The notes: generated from the sequence alone by a model not told the origin. A stretch of DNA of 64,000 nucleotides from Pediococcus inopinatus (GCF_002982135.1 NZ_CP019981.1:1302001-1366000), one strand, 5' to 3'. Counted from the first letter of the stretch, positions 17,060-25,709 are shown. Translations and numbers: made by a program.

Positions 17060-17986
17060 TCAGGCATCGGTTGCTTCTTGTTTATCTAGGAATATGGTTG
17101 CTAACGTCCCTACCACAATAAAGATCACAAGCGACACAATCACACCAGCCCATGAGCCGCCACTTTGGACGTTACCCATGGCTCCTTTAATTGCAAGTTC
17201 CATTAAAATCCAAATTCCGGCCCCAATAATCCCCAAGACCGCACAATAAACTTGATGGGCATAACGATTTAATAAAAAATGTAAAACTTTCGCCATGAGA
17301 ATCACGCCAATGACAGCACCAATGATAAACGGTAGCAAAATCATGACTGACGAAAATGCTGATTTTGCCTGATCAAACTTACCAACCAATAAAAACATCA
17401 CTGTATCTAAGAGTTTGGCGACTGAATTATAGATTGTACCGTACTGGTTCACCATCATTAACATAACCGCACCAGAAATTCCGGGAATCATCATCATCGA
17501 AACCGCGAAGAATCCGGCAAATATTATTGTTGCCCAATCCGACAAACCATTTAGGTTTGTCAGAGCAACAAATTCACTAGTCCCCTCTGTTCCTTGATGA
17601 CTAATGACCATGATAAAGGCAAACCCCAAAATAATAAGGGCAAGGTCCCACACTTTTAAATGTTGTTGCCGAATTTTCTTATATACAAACGGTAAAACGC
17701 CAATAACTAACCCGATAAAGAATCCATAACTCATTACTGGAAACTGTTCACACAACCACAAGACCAGTTTAGTGGATGCTAAAACCCCGACTACTGCCCC
17801 CAACATAATGGGAAGTAAAAATTTTATATTCTTACTTGGCTTGCTGCGAAATGTAGAAACTTCTTCAATCATTTTTTCGTATAACCCAACGACAACTGCA
17901 AACATGCTTCCTGAAAGCCCCGGAATTACAAGAGCAATTCCAATTAGAAAGCCTTTCATTGTGTTGATATATGCTTTTGTTTTTAT
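17060..17986 (-). CDS. DUF368 polytopic membrane protein, possible ATA start
   Basis: About 308 residues with eight or more hydrophobic segments and the two repeated DUF368 signatures: GIALVIPGLSGSMFAVVVGLYE near the N-terminus and MMIPGISGAVMLMMVNQYG in the second half. DUF368 proteins are linked to transport of polyprenyl-phosphate lipid carriers in some bacteria; that role is not demonstrable here. The start is a problem. The first good ATG (17959) has no ribosome site. An AGAGG lies exactly eight bases before an in-frame ATA at 17986, which would give the family-like N-terminus (M)KTKAYINTMKGF. The gene begins 16 bases after the acetyltransferase stop, so the two form an operon. Confidence 0.85.
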   Translation of the reverse strand: MKTKAYINTMKGFLIGIALVIPGLSGSMFAVVVGLYEKMIEEVSTFRSKPSKNIKFLLPIMLGAVVGVLASTKLVLWLCEQFPVMSYGFFIGLVIGVLPFVYKKIRQQHLKVWDLALIILGFAFIMVISHQGTEGTSEFVALTNLNGLSDWATIIFAGFFAVSMMMIPGISGAVMLMMVNQYGTIYNSVAKLLDTVMFLLVGKFDQAKSAFSSVMILLPFIIGAVIGVILMAKVLHFLLNRYAHQVYCAVLGIIGAGIWILMELAIKGAMGNVQSGGSWAGVIVSLVIFIVVGTLATIFLDKQEATDA

Positions 17987-18002
17987 TTGCTTTACCTCTT
18001 TC

Positions 18003-18620
18003 CTATTCTGCGTCCATTGAAGCGATATATGCTTGCTTTTGTGCTTCCCATTTTTGTTTGTCATCATCATTGATCTCACGTAAGATGTGGCACGGATTAC
18101 CCACCGCAATCACGTTGTCTGGAATATTATGGGTCACAATTGATCCCGAACCAATAACGACATTATTTCCAATTGTCACGCCCGGATTAACCACCACGTT
18201 TCCGCCAATCCAAACATTATTTCCAATTGTAATTGGATAACCATACTCATATCCTTCAACTCGAACAGTCGCGTCAATCGGATGCCCGGCAGTATATAAA
18301 CTTACTCGCGGTCCAAACATCACGTTATCGCCAATCGTAATTTTACCAACGTCAATAAAAATACAATCATAATTAGCATAAAAATTCTCACCAATTGTTG
18401 TGTTCAAGCCGTAATCAATATGAAATGGCGGTTCCATAAAAATATGTTCTCCGACTTCACCGAATAATTTTCCTAATAATTCTTTTCGATAAGTCATTTG
18501 CTCTTCAGTTGTCTTATTAAATAATCGGGTCAGCACCCGCCCGTGTTTAAAATCTTTCTTTAACTCCGGATCATTTGCCACGTACAGTTGGCTATTTAGC
18601 ATTCTTTCTTTGTTGGTCAT
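18003..18620 (-). CDS. maa: Maltose/galactoside-type sugar O-acetyltransferase
   Basis: 205 residues of the hexapeptide-repeat (left-handed beta helix) acyltransferase family. The N-terminal maltose-acetyltransferase helix region is followed by repeats such as ITIGDNVMFGPRVSL, ITIGNNVWIGGNVVVNPGVTIGNNVVIGSGS. The catalytic histidine is in YTAGHP. It transfers acetyl from acetyl-CoA to a sugar hydroxyl, usually of non-metabolised sugars. It is followed at 16 bases by the DUF368 gene. The natural substrate is unknown. Confidence 0.92.
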   Translation of the reverse strand: MTNKERMLNSQLYVANDPELKKDFKHGRVLTRLFNKTTEEQMTYRKELLGKLFGEVGEHIFMEPPFHIDYGLNTTIGENFYANYDCIFIDVGKITIGDNVMFGPRVSLYTAGHPIDATVRVEGYEYGYPITIGNNVWIGGNVVVNPGVTIGNNVVIGSGSIVTHNIPDNVIAVGNPCHILREINDDDKQKWEAQKQAYIASMDAE

Positions 18621-18713
18621 GAAATTTCCTCCGCATATTTAACTTGATTATATCGAAGTTTGAAACGAGTGTCATTTGAAATACTGTTTAAGTTTTTCTA
18701 AATATTTAAATTC

Positions 18714-18745
18714 AAAAAAACCATTATCAAAGATAATAGTTTTTA
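18714..18745 (-). terminator. Terminator of the GntR-to-PTS operon
   Basis: On the minus strand ACTATTATC and GATAATGGT-type arms with a 3-base loop followed by a T-run. Confidence 0.7.
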
Positions 18746-18770
18746 ATTTAATTTACAGCATTTCACTTTT

Positions 18771-20081
18771 TTATACTTCGCTAAAATCAATATCCAAATC
18801 TGCCGATGCTGCCTTTTCTTCTTGTAAATATTGATTGTCCAACATCTTAATAAATGGATAGTAAATAATGATTCCAAGAATGATTTCAAACAACTGTAAC
18901 ACAGAACCTGTCCAACTTCCCGTAGAGAGCCAGCCAGAAATAATTGGTGGCGTTGTCCAAGGAAGCAGGACCCCATTTGTATGTGGCACCCATCCCCAAG
19001 TCATTACTAAACCTGATATAATCGTGTTTAACGTTGGAATAATAATAAAAGGAATCGCAATAATGGGATTCAAAACCACTGGTAGTCCAAAAATAATTGG
19101 TTCATTAATTCCAAAGATACCCGGAATAATGGCTAACTTCCCTAACTGACGAACTCGATTCGATTTACAAATGACTAACATGACAATTAATAAGGATAAA
19201 GTACTTCCTCCACCACCATAAGTGGTAAAGATATCAATAAATGGTTGCGTAAAAATATGAGGTAAGGCTAAATGATTTTGAAAAGCCTGTAAATTATCTT
19301 GCGTCAAAACAAAGAAGATCGGTGACCAAACCGCATTTGTGATGGTTGGTCCATTGATTCCAAAACACCATAGCAAGCTGGCCAAGAAATTATACAAGAT
19401 TACTGAAGGCATTGAATTTCCGACATTTTTTAAAGGAGCCTGAAGCATTGTATAAATAAAATTATAAACAGTATCAAAATCAGTTAAACTAAACAGAATT
19501 CGAATAACGAAAAAAGTAAAAATAACTAACGCACTTGGCAGTAAGGCATCAAATGATTGCGAAACTGCGGGAGGTACTCCTTCTGGCATTTTAATCGTCC
19601 AGTGTCGTTTAATTGCAAAACGATATAATTCAACACTAATCAGCGCAATGAAAATTCCGAGGAAAATCCCATTTGGTCCTAAGTACATGGTCTCAACAGC
19701 ACCATAAGTTGTTTTTCCAACCTTTAATGTTGTGGGTGTCAAAATCAAGAAAGAAATAATTGCCACTGCACTTGCATTTACAGCCTGAAGTCCACGATTT
19801 TTGCCATAAGCATAAGCAATCCCAAAACAACCGAGTAACCCAGTAAAACTAAATACTGAATTGGATACGGAACTAAACCATTCACTCCAATGAGGTCCCA
19901 AAATTCCCGTCCAAAAATTACTCCAACCAGGAATTGGAAAGTTTCCAATCAACAGGAAAAATGAGGTCACAATAATTAAAGGGGTAATGATTAAAAATCC
20001 GTCACGTAACGAACGTAACACAACATTATTGCCTAATTTAGTTGCAATTGGCATTAAGATCTTTTCAGCTCTATTTTGCAT
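18771..20081 (-). CDS. PTS EIIC, cellobiose/lactose family (orphan)
   Basis: 436 residues, a complete membrane permease subunit of the lactose/cellobiose (Lac) PTS family. It has about ten hydrophobic segments and the substrate-site region FGINEPIIFGLPVVLNP typical of CelB/LicC/LacE. ATG 20081 follows GGAG at eight bases. It is the last gene of a five-gene operon, and no EIIA or EIIB lies beside it, so it must borrow these from another locus if it phosphorylates its sugar. Association with glycosylasparaginase suggests a GlcNAc- or glycan-type sugar or conjugate as substrate. The specificity is inference. Confidence 0.9.
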   Translation of the reverse strand: MQNRAEKILMPIATKLGNNVVLRSLRDGFLIITPLIIVTSFFLLIGNFPIPGWSNFWTGILGPHWSEWFSSVSNSVFSFTGLLGCFGIAYAYGKNRGLQAVNASAVAIISFLILTPTTLKVGKTTYGAVETMYLGPNGIFLGIFIALISVELYRFAIKRHWTIKMPEGVPPAVSQSFDALLPSALVIFTFFVIRILFSLTDFDTVYNFIYTMLQAPLKNVGNSMPSVILYNFLASLLWCFGINGPTITNAVWSPIFFVLTQDNLQAFQNHLALPHIFTQPFIDIFTTYGGGGSTLSLLIVMLVICKSNRVRQLGKLAIIPGIFGINEPIIFGLPVVLNPIIAIPFIIIPTLNTIISGLVMTWGWVPHTNGVLLPWTTPPIISGWLSTGSWTGSVLQLFEIILGIIIYYPFIKMLDNQYLQEEKAASADLDIDFSEV

Positions 20082-20096
20082 TAGTCTCACTCCATT

Positions 20097-20624
20097 CTAT
20101 TGATAACAGTACTGTTGTTTGAACTCTGTCATATCTACTTTTTTTGAAGCTAACTGACAGCCTTTTGTAATATTTTTCAACGCATCGGACAATCCGGTCC
20201 CCCCTTTTTTGGGGACCTTAACAATGGTCAAATTCTGTTTGTATTGTGCAATCAAGTCGGCATTTTTCTCAATCGCTGTCGCCACTAAAACTGGAATGAT
20301 TGTTTTTTCTTGAAAAGCTTGCGCCAACTCGCAACCCATCGTTGAAAACTCGGGATAGTCATAGGTTGGTCCAATGACAACCACATCAGCATCCATCTTT
20401 TCAGCCATTTTAGTAAATTTACTTTGAACCAGATCTTTATTTTCCTGATAATAATCAGTTCCACAATAAAATGTTCCTAACACTTCACCGTCAACTTTTT
20501 TCAAACTTTTCTCTAACGTATCCGCACTGCCCATGGCAATTCTCTTTCCTCCAAATACAGTGTCTGCACGTTCTTTACCGCCTAATCCTGATTGAATCTG
20601 ATCTAATATGATAATGACTTTCAT
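20097..20624 (-). CDS. GrdB-like protein (glycine/sarcosine/betaine reductase B family, short form)
   Basis: 175 residues resembling the N-terminal half of GrdB, the substrate-specific subunit of selenium-dependent amino acid reductases. Similar features are IILDQIQSGLGGKERAD, the TFYCGTDYYQENKD block and the ADVVVIGPTYDYPEFSTMGCELA block. The part of GrdB that carries the catalytic selenocysteine is absent, and the gene ends in an ordinary TAG. It is therefore either a non-reductase homologue or works through its cysteines (three are visible, including the C-terminal YCYQ). It sits between glycosylasparaginase and PTS EIIC with gaps of 15-20 bases. Family identification is from motif memory and needs a profile search. 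Confidence 0.6.
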   Translation of the reverse strand: MKVIIILDQIQSGLGGKERADTVFGGKRIAMGSADTLEKSLKKVDGEVLGTFYCGTDYYQENKDLVQSKFTKMAEKMDADVVVIGPTYDYPEFSTMGCELAQAFQEKTIIPVLVATAIEKNADLIAQYKQNLTIVKVPKKGGTGLSDALKNITKGCQLASKKVDMTEFKQQYCYQ

Positions 20625-20644
20625 ATCAAAACCTCCTCGAATTT

Positions 20645-21598
20645 TTATTCAACAGGCGCTTTAATTCTTTTTTCATAAGCATCTAACCACGCTTGTGTGA
20701 TCGGCTCAATAATTGTCGTTTGATCTGATCCTGGGTTAGCCATTAGAATCCGAGATGCCTTTTGCTCGTTACCAACACTAAAAGTAAATTCGACGTTGGT
20801 AGCTACACCCCACTCCCCCTTATGGTTCATTGCAACTAATGAAAATTCTCCAGCTTTACCATAGCGTTTCTTTAGTTTTTCAATGAATGGATAAACCGCT
20901 TGGTCACAAGCCTCTTGAGGAGTTTTGCCATCAGCCATTAGTCTCACAATTTCATAAGAAAGACAGCCCTTCATAATGTCTTCCCCTAACCCAGTTGCAG
21001 CAGCACCGCCAACTTCGCTATCGACATAAAATCCTGATCCAGATAAAGGTGAATCACCTATTCGTCCAGCTTTTTTCATGAATAATCCTGATGTTGAAGT
21101 TGCGGCGGCCATTGATCCTTGCAAATCTAAGGTAATTGCACCGACTGTATCATGGCCATCATATGGATTAAGATTCTTTTCTCGCATCTCTTTCAACCGA
21201 TTTTGCCAAATCTTTCTTGCGCGCGGTGTTAACATATTTACAATTTCAAAATCATTTTGCATTGCATATTGTGTGGCTCCTGATCCGACCCTAAAACTGT
21301 TGAAATGATCGTGACTCAGGCTACGGGCTACCGAAACAGCATGTTTCACATTTTGAATGCCGGCCACAGCACCAATCGCAAAACTGTCACCGTTCATAAA
21401 TGCAGCATCCATTTCAACGACCCCTTGTTCATTGGGTAATCCGCCATAACCAACTGATTTGTAATATGTATACGCTTCGACCGTATTAATTAATGCTTCC
21501 ACTGCATCCCCTGCTGTGCCTTGTTTTTTTAACAACTCATTCGCTTTAATTACGCCCTCATGAGCCATCCGCCAAGTGGCGATTGTTCCATATGTCAT
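20645..21598 (-). CDS. N4-(beta-N-acetylglucosaminyl)-L-asparaginase-like Ntn hydrolase
   Basis: 317 residues of the glycosylasparaginase/plant-type asparaginase (Ntn-hydrolase) family. The proenzyme cuts itself before the nucleophile threonine in GHDTVGAITLD, about residue 150. The small subunit then carries substrate residues in GRIGDSPLSGSGFYVD and AATGLGEDIM. Known members cleave the GlcNAc-Asn bond of glycoproteins or beta-aspartyl peptides. It is cytosolic, with no signal peptide, so the substrate must be imported. The ATG directly follows the dipeptidase stop codon (TAG-ATG), suggesting translational coupling. Confidence 0.9.
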   Translation of the reverse strand: MTYGTIATWRMAHEGVIKANELLKKQGTAGDAVEALINTVEAYTYYKSVGYGGLPNEQGVVEMDAAFMNGDSFAIGAVAGIQNVKHAVSVARSLSHDHFNSFRVGSGATQYAMQNDFEIVNMLTPRARKIWQNRLKEMREKNLNPYDGHDTVGAITLDLQGSMAAATSTSGLFMKKAGRIGDSPLSGSGFYVDSEVGGAAATGLGEDIMKGCLSYEIVRLMADGKTPQEACDQAVYPFIEKLKKRYGKAGEFSLVAMNHKGEWGVATNVEFTFSVGNEQKASRILMANPGSDQTTIIEPITQAWLDAYEKRIKAPVE

Positions 21599-22915
21599 CT
21601 AATCATCCTTTCCCTGTCCTAGTGCCACCATTGCGTTCATATAAATTTCCATATTTGCCAATAAATCTTGTTCGTCCATATATTCATCTTGCTTATGGGC
21701 AATCCCTTTTTGACCCGGAAACGAAGGCCCGAAAGCAATAATATTGGGCACTTCTCGCGCATATGTTGCACCAGTGGTCGTAACTGGAGTCCCATCTAAA
21801 CCAGTAGCTTGTTCATACGCAACTGAAAGCTGTTTGATCCAAAACTGGTCTTTTGAATGCATAACTCCTGGCATTGACCGCACAATTTCAATGGTACTTT
21901 TGGGTAAAACATGTTTTTGAATTCCTTTTGTAACTTGATCCTCCGTTACAGAGACTGGATAGCGAATAGCGATAAACAAAACCAAACTATCTGATTGGAT
22001 TTCCAGTTTGTAAGGCGTCATAATCAACCTGCCACTGTCTTCATCCGCAAATTCAACTCCGAGTCCAATTCCATAATGTTCACCATGCAAACTCGCTAAC
22101 CAGTGGAAGTAGTCGCCTAGTTGACCTTTAAACGATTGATTATCATCAAGCTCCTTAGCTAATAAAGTTAAAGCATTTTCTCCCATTTCTGGCGCATTAG
22201 AAGGTGAACGTTTACCATTTATCATCATTTCTTTTTGATTAATCAATGCCTTTACTGAATCCGGGACATGATCAGAGGATTGTGCTTCTGGATTAAGTAT
22301 TTTAAATTGTTTAAGTTCATCCTTGTTAATTGGCGTTTTAATAGCATAATTCACAATTCCTCGTTCTCCATACACGGCGGGATACTTGCAATCAGGTGTA
22401 AAACCATACATGGGTGCCGATTCCTCAGCTAAATACTTGCTCATGTCTGCGCTTCCATTTTCTTCGTCAGATCCAAATACTAACCGAATTGTATGGTCCA
22501 TCGTGACGCCCATATCCTTCAATAGTTTCATTCCGTACAAGCATGCCATACTAGGCCCTTTATTATCTAAGATTCCTCGTCCATAAAATCGATCACCACG
22601 CTTAGTCAAATCAAACGGTGGCATTGACCAGTTCGTACCTGCTGGCACAACATCCAAATGTCCAAAAATACCAATGTAATGGTCATCGTCATCCCCCCAC
22701 TGTACATAGGCGGCTGCATCATTAATAATTCCGGTCTTGAAACCATAACTGCGACCCACTTTAACCACTAATTCCAAGGCTTGTTTTGGCCCCTTGCCAA
22801 ACGGTGCATTGTCACTTGGATTACTCTTGACACTCTGAACTTGCATCATTTTCTGGAGCATTTGCAAAAAATCAGGTTCCTGACTAGTAATAACTGATCG
22901 AAATTTATTTTCCAT
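21599..22915 (-). CDS. M20-family dipeptidase (PepV/Sapep-like)
   Basis: 438 residues. Metal-binding residues are visible in GIFGHLDVVPAG (His), GRGILDNKGP (bridging Asp) and GSDEENGSADM (catalytic Glu plus ligand), with a C-terminal HKQDEYMDEQDLL. The large insert between them is the lid domain of PepV-type dipeptidases. It would cleave dipeptides, perhaps Asp/Asn-containing ones, in the cytosol. SD GGGAGG precedes ATG 22915. It is the second gene of the operon, between the GntR regulator (18 bases) and glycosylasparaginase (0 bases). Confidence 0.92.
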   Translation of the reverse strand: MENKFRSVITSQEPDFLQMLQKMMQVQSVKSNPSDNAPFGKGPKQALELVVKVGRSYGFKTGIINDAAAYVQWGDDDDHYIGIFGHLDVVPAGTNWSMPPFDLTKRGDRFYGRGILDNKGPSMACLYGMKLLKDMGVTMDHTIRLVFGSDEENGSADMSKYLAEESAPMYGFTPDCKYPAVYGERGIVNYAIKTPINKDELKQFKILNPEAQSSDHVPDSVKALINQKEMMINGKRSPSNAPEMGENALTLLAKELDDNQSFKGQLGDYFHWLASLHGEHYGIGLGVEFADEDSGRLIMTPYKLEIQSDSLVLFIAIRYPVSVTEDQVTKGIQKHVLPKSTIEIVRSMPGVMHSKDQFWIKQLSVAYEQATGLDGTPVTTTGATYAREVPNIIAFGPSFPGQKGIAHKQDEYMDEQDLLANMEIYMNAMVALGQGKDD

Positions 22916-22933
22916 CTGATCAGATTCCTCCCA

Positions 22934-23656
22934 TCAAAGTTTGTTACGTACTAATGTTGTTTTGAAACGGTATTTATCAGCACGATAATAAGAATTATCA
23001 AAAAATATTGGTTTAGCATCCGCAGTATAAGTTATGGATTGTACTTTTAGTAATGGACTATCGACTGGAATCTTCATGAGTTCTCCAATTCTCTTATCAG
23101 TCAACATTGCCTCAATTTCTTGATTCGAATACATGATTGGCTCATGCTGTTCAATAATGGCAAATAAAGATCCAGTAAAATCATCTGCCGATTTACCTGC
23201 CACTAAAGTTTCTGGAATATAGATTTGCTCTATTGTCATTGGATCATCATTCCAATAACGCCGCCGAACTAATTCATAAATAGATTCTTTAGTCGCTGTT
23301 TTCATTTGCAACGCCTGTAGGACCTCATCACTAGGATGGAGAACCTTTTGAAATAACAGGACCTCAGTATGGCTCTTCTTTCCATAGGCTTCAGAAGCCT
23401 CGGTGAATCCTTGCAAACCCAAACGCCCACTCTCAACTTTGGGAGTGTCCATGACATACGTCCCTTTCCCGCGACTTTTAACCAAGATATGTGCTTCTAT
23501 TAATGATTCAATTGCCTTTCTAACTGTTAAACGACTCACTTTAAACTCATCGGCAAGGTCATATTCAGAGGGTAACTTCTGTTTAGTGCCATAAATGCCA
23601 TCCTCAACTCGCTGTTTAAGTACCGCAGCAACTCGTTTAAATTTTGCTTCTTGCAT
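22934..23656 (-). CDS. GntR-family regulator with UTRA domain (HutC subfamily)
   Basis: 240 residues. The N-terminal winged helix is typical of GntR: KLPSEYDLADEFKVSRLTVRKAIE. It is followed by a UTRA ligand-binding domain of about 140 residues (YELVRRRYWNDDPMTIEQIYIP, LLKVQSITYTADAKPIFFDNSYYRADKYRF). Such regulators bind small effectors, often phosphorylated sugars such as GlcNAc-6-P. It heads the operon and probably represses it through the dyad at 23677-23706. Confidence 0.95.
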   Translation of the reverse strand: MQEAKFKRVAAVLKQRVEDGIYGTKQKLPSEYDLADEFKVSRLTVRKAIESLIEAHILVKSRGKGTYVMDTPKVESGRLGLQGFTEASEAYGKKSHTEVLLFQKVLHPSDEVLQALQMKTATKESIYELVRRRYWNDDPMTIEQIYIPETLVAGKSADDFTGSLFAIIEQHEPIMYSNQEIEAMLTDKRIGELMKIPVDSPLLKVQSITYTADAKPIFFDNSYYRADKYRFKTTLVRNKL

Positions 23657-23676
23657 AGCATCGTTCCTCTCCGTCA

Positions 23677-23706
23677 GATAGTATGTACTGTTTAGTATAT
23701 ACTATC
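23677..23706. promoter_or_regulatory. Operator dyad of the GntR/UTRA regulator
   Basis: Arms GATAGTATGTACT and AGTATATACTATC, separated by GTTT, are inverted repeats with one mismatch over 13 bases. Each arm also contains a near-palindromic AGTATRTACT. The site is 21 bases upstream of the regulator's start codon. Confidence 0.75.
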
Positions 23707-23806
23707 ACGTTAGGTACATAATTTCACGAAATATGATAGCGATACCATGTGTTTATTTTTAGATCTGAACTTAAGCAAAAAAAGCCTATAAACATGATAC
23801 AATGTA

Positions 23807-23820
23807 TGTAAGCGCTAAAA
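23807..23820. promoter_or_regulatory. cre-like site before the HAD phosphatase gene
   Basis: TGTAAGCGCTAAAA differs from the cre consensus mainly at the penultimate C. It lies just after a TACAAT (-10-like, 23798-23803), which suggests CcpA control of the gene at 23868. Confidence 0.5.
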
Positions 23821-23867
23821 TTAGCTAACTAGTATGGTGCTTTAAAAATCAAAAAGAGGTTACTTAT

Positions 23868-24680
23868 ATGCCAATTCGTTTAATAGCTTTAGATGTCGAT
23901 GATACTCTCCTAAATTCCAAGGGTGAGCTTTTACCCAGCACCATTACAGCAGTTAAGGCAGCTATTGCTCAAGGAATTAAAGTCGTGCTCTGTACTGGCC
24001 GTCCCCTTGTCGGCGTTGCTCATTTTCTTCAACAATTAGAAATCTATGGTGATGATCAATATGTAATTACTTATAATGGTGCTGTCATTGAATCTGTAGC
24101 TGGAAAAGTAATCGCAAAGCACCTTGTTGAAAATAACTATTATCGAAAAATGACCGAATTCGGCCAACAACATCAAATTCCTTTTAATGTTTTGGATGAG
24201 GACGGTACAATTTATACCGCCGATCATGATGTAAATGCCATTACCGTCGTGCAGGCTTGGGAAAACAGTGCGGGGATTTTGATCCGCAAACCCGAAGAAT
24301 TGCCGGCTAATTTCCAGATTGCCAAAGGTTTGTTTGTCGGGGACGAAAAGTTATTAGACAATATCCAACCATTGGTCACAAAAACATTCGGTGATGAACT
24401 CTCTGTCATACGTGCGGCAAAACCCTTTTTAGAGTTAATGCATCCAGGTGTGAATAAAGGTCAAGCATTAAAAAACCTGGCATCTATTTTAAAACTTGAT
24501 GCAAACGACGTGATGGTCGCCGGTGATGAAGGAAATGATATCGCAATGTTCGACTATGCTGGAACCGCGGTGGCAATGGGCAACGGTAGTGACCTTGCAA
24601 AATCACATGCTAATTTCGTGACAGGTACCAATGATGACGGTGGATTGGCCAATGCCATTAAGAAATTTGCACTAGTCTAG
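23868..24680 (+). CDS. Cof-type HAD-IIB sugar phosphatase
   Basis: 270 residues of the YidA/Cof subfamily. Motif I is LDVDDTLLNS (nucleophile Asp9), motif II LCTGRP, and motif IV MVAGDEGNDIAMF, with the C2 cap between. These enzymes dephosphorylate sugar phosphates and related metabolites in the cytosol. AAAGAGG precedes the ATG. It is monocistronic, divergent from the GntR operon, with its own terminator. Specific substrate unknown. Confidence 0.93.
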   Translation: MPIRLIALDVDDTLLNSKGELLPSTITAVKAAIAQGIKVVLCTGRPLVGVAHFLQQLEIYGDDQYVITYNGAVIESVAGKVIAKHLVENNYYRKMTEFGQQHQIPFNVLDEDGTIYTADHDVNAITVVQAWENSAGILIRKPEELPANFQIAKGLFVGDEKLLDNIQPLVTKTFGDELSVIRAAKPFLELMHPGVNKGQALKNLASILKLDANDVMVAGDEGNDIAMFDYAGTAVAMGNGSDLAKSHANFVTGTNDDGGLANAIKKFALV

Positions 24681-24698
24681 TTTTTTCAATCAAAACAA

Positions 24699-24746
24699 TG
24701 CTAAAAAAACTATGCCCTCTCTGAGAAGACATAGTTTTTTTAGCAT
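24699..24746. terminator. Bidirectional terminator between HAD and matrixin genes
   Basis: TGCTAAAAAAACTATG and its perfect complement enclose a 15-base loop; the arms contain the A- and T-runs. Confidence 0.9.
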
Positions 24747-24756
24747 AAACACAAAT

Positions 24757-25464
24757 TTATTTGTATATTACTTTAAGTCCTTCAATATCTGCTGCCGATA
24801 AAGTTGTTTTCCCTTGATCAACCGGATACATAACTGAGTCCTTACTACCACTGTGAGCCAAGCCCAATGCATGGCCCAGTTCATGGACTGCAACTGAAAG
24901 GTGAACAGCTGATGAATAATGGGTATTCAAACTAGCACTAGCATGATTAACTGTATAAGCATTCAAACCAGTTTGTTGAATTATTTCTGGGCCACCAAGC
25001 CCTAATTCAATTACACCTTGTTGAGAAGAGGTCATGGTTTTACTATAAACAGAAAATTTAATTTGATTTTGTCTCTGTGTACCAGTACCCGCAACCAGCT
25101 TTACCAATCCCGTCTGATTATAAATTTTAACTGCTTCTAAAAAAGCATTTCGCACATTTTTAGGTACGTTAGTTGCAAAATGATAATAATAAACGTTTGA
25201 CAACTTATGACCTTGAATAACATTTTCTGTCGCCGTTGCGTTTTGCGTGGTAGTGTTGGCGCTAGAACTATTTGAAGCGTTACTATTCGGATCAACTTTA
25301 ATTTCATTGGTTATTGGCTGTGAATTTATAGCAGAGATAACCTTGCTAATTTCTTGCTTGCTATCGGCATATAGGTTTTTTGCTGTCTCTTGAATATTTG
25401 TTTTTGTCGAGAAATACAATCCGGCAATAATAATTATTATCCATACAAAAGCTCTACGTCTCAC
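24757..25464 (-). CDS. Exported matrixin-type zinc metalloprotease
   Basis: 235 residues from a GTG start (25464) with GGGGG six bases upstream; an upstream ATG has no such site. A positively charged start (MRRRAF) and a hydrophobic helix form a signal anchor. A Ser/Asn/Thr-rich low-complexity linker (about 55-85) follows, then a catalytic domain with HELGHALGLAH (His194, Glu195, His198, His204) and a Met-turn SVMYP. This is the M10-type metzincin signature. Related lactobacillus proteins act outside the cell, cleaving surface or environmental proteins. The target is unknown. No propeptide cysteine switch is evident. Confidence 0.92.
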   Translation of the reverse strand: MRRRAFVWIIIIIAGLYFSTKTNIQETAKNLYADSKQEISKVISAINSQPITNEIKVDPNSNASNSSSANTTTQNATATENVIQGHKLSNVYYYHFATNVPKNVRNAFLEAVKIYNQTGLVKLVAGTGTQRQNQIKFSVYSKTMTSSQQGVIELGLGGPEIIQQTGLNAYTVNHASASLNTHYSSAVHLSVAVHELGHALGLAHSGSKDSVMYPVDQGKTTLSAADIEGLKVIYK

Positions 25465-25580
25465 GATTATCCCCCACTTTGAATTTGTGTTCACTGTTCA
25501 GTCCAAAAAGTATAGCACGTCTGGATTGTTTTTCCCGCAATCTCATTTAACTTAAAAAAATCCTAATTTTTATAGAAAAC

Positions 25581-25625
25581 AAAAAAGCTGCTATACCAGC
25601 GTTTTAACGCTGTATAACAACTTTT
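25581..25625 (-). terminator. tRNA-Asn terminator
   Basis: On the minus strand AAAAGTTGTTATACAGCGTT pairs with the complementary arm ending in TTTTTT, about 13 bases after the tRNA. Confidence 0.85.
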
Positions 25626-25637
25626 AGTCATTCAATA

Positions 25638-25709
25638 CTGCTCCGGCTGGGATCGAACCAGCGACCTCTTGATTAACAGTCAATTATTCTACCGCTGAAC
25701 TACGGAGCA
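25638..25709 (-). tRNA. tRNA-Asn (anticodon GTT)
   Basis: The minus strand folds as a cloverleaf with acceptor TGCTCCG/CGGAGCA, D arm GTTC-AGCGGTAGAA, anticodon loop CTGTTAA and T arm GCTGG-TTCGATC-CCAGC. GTT reads AAC/AAU. A single tRNA gene with its own terminator; CCA is not encoded. Confidence 0.95.
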
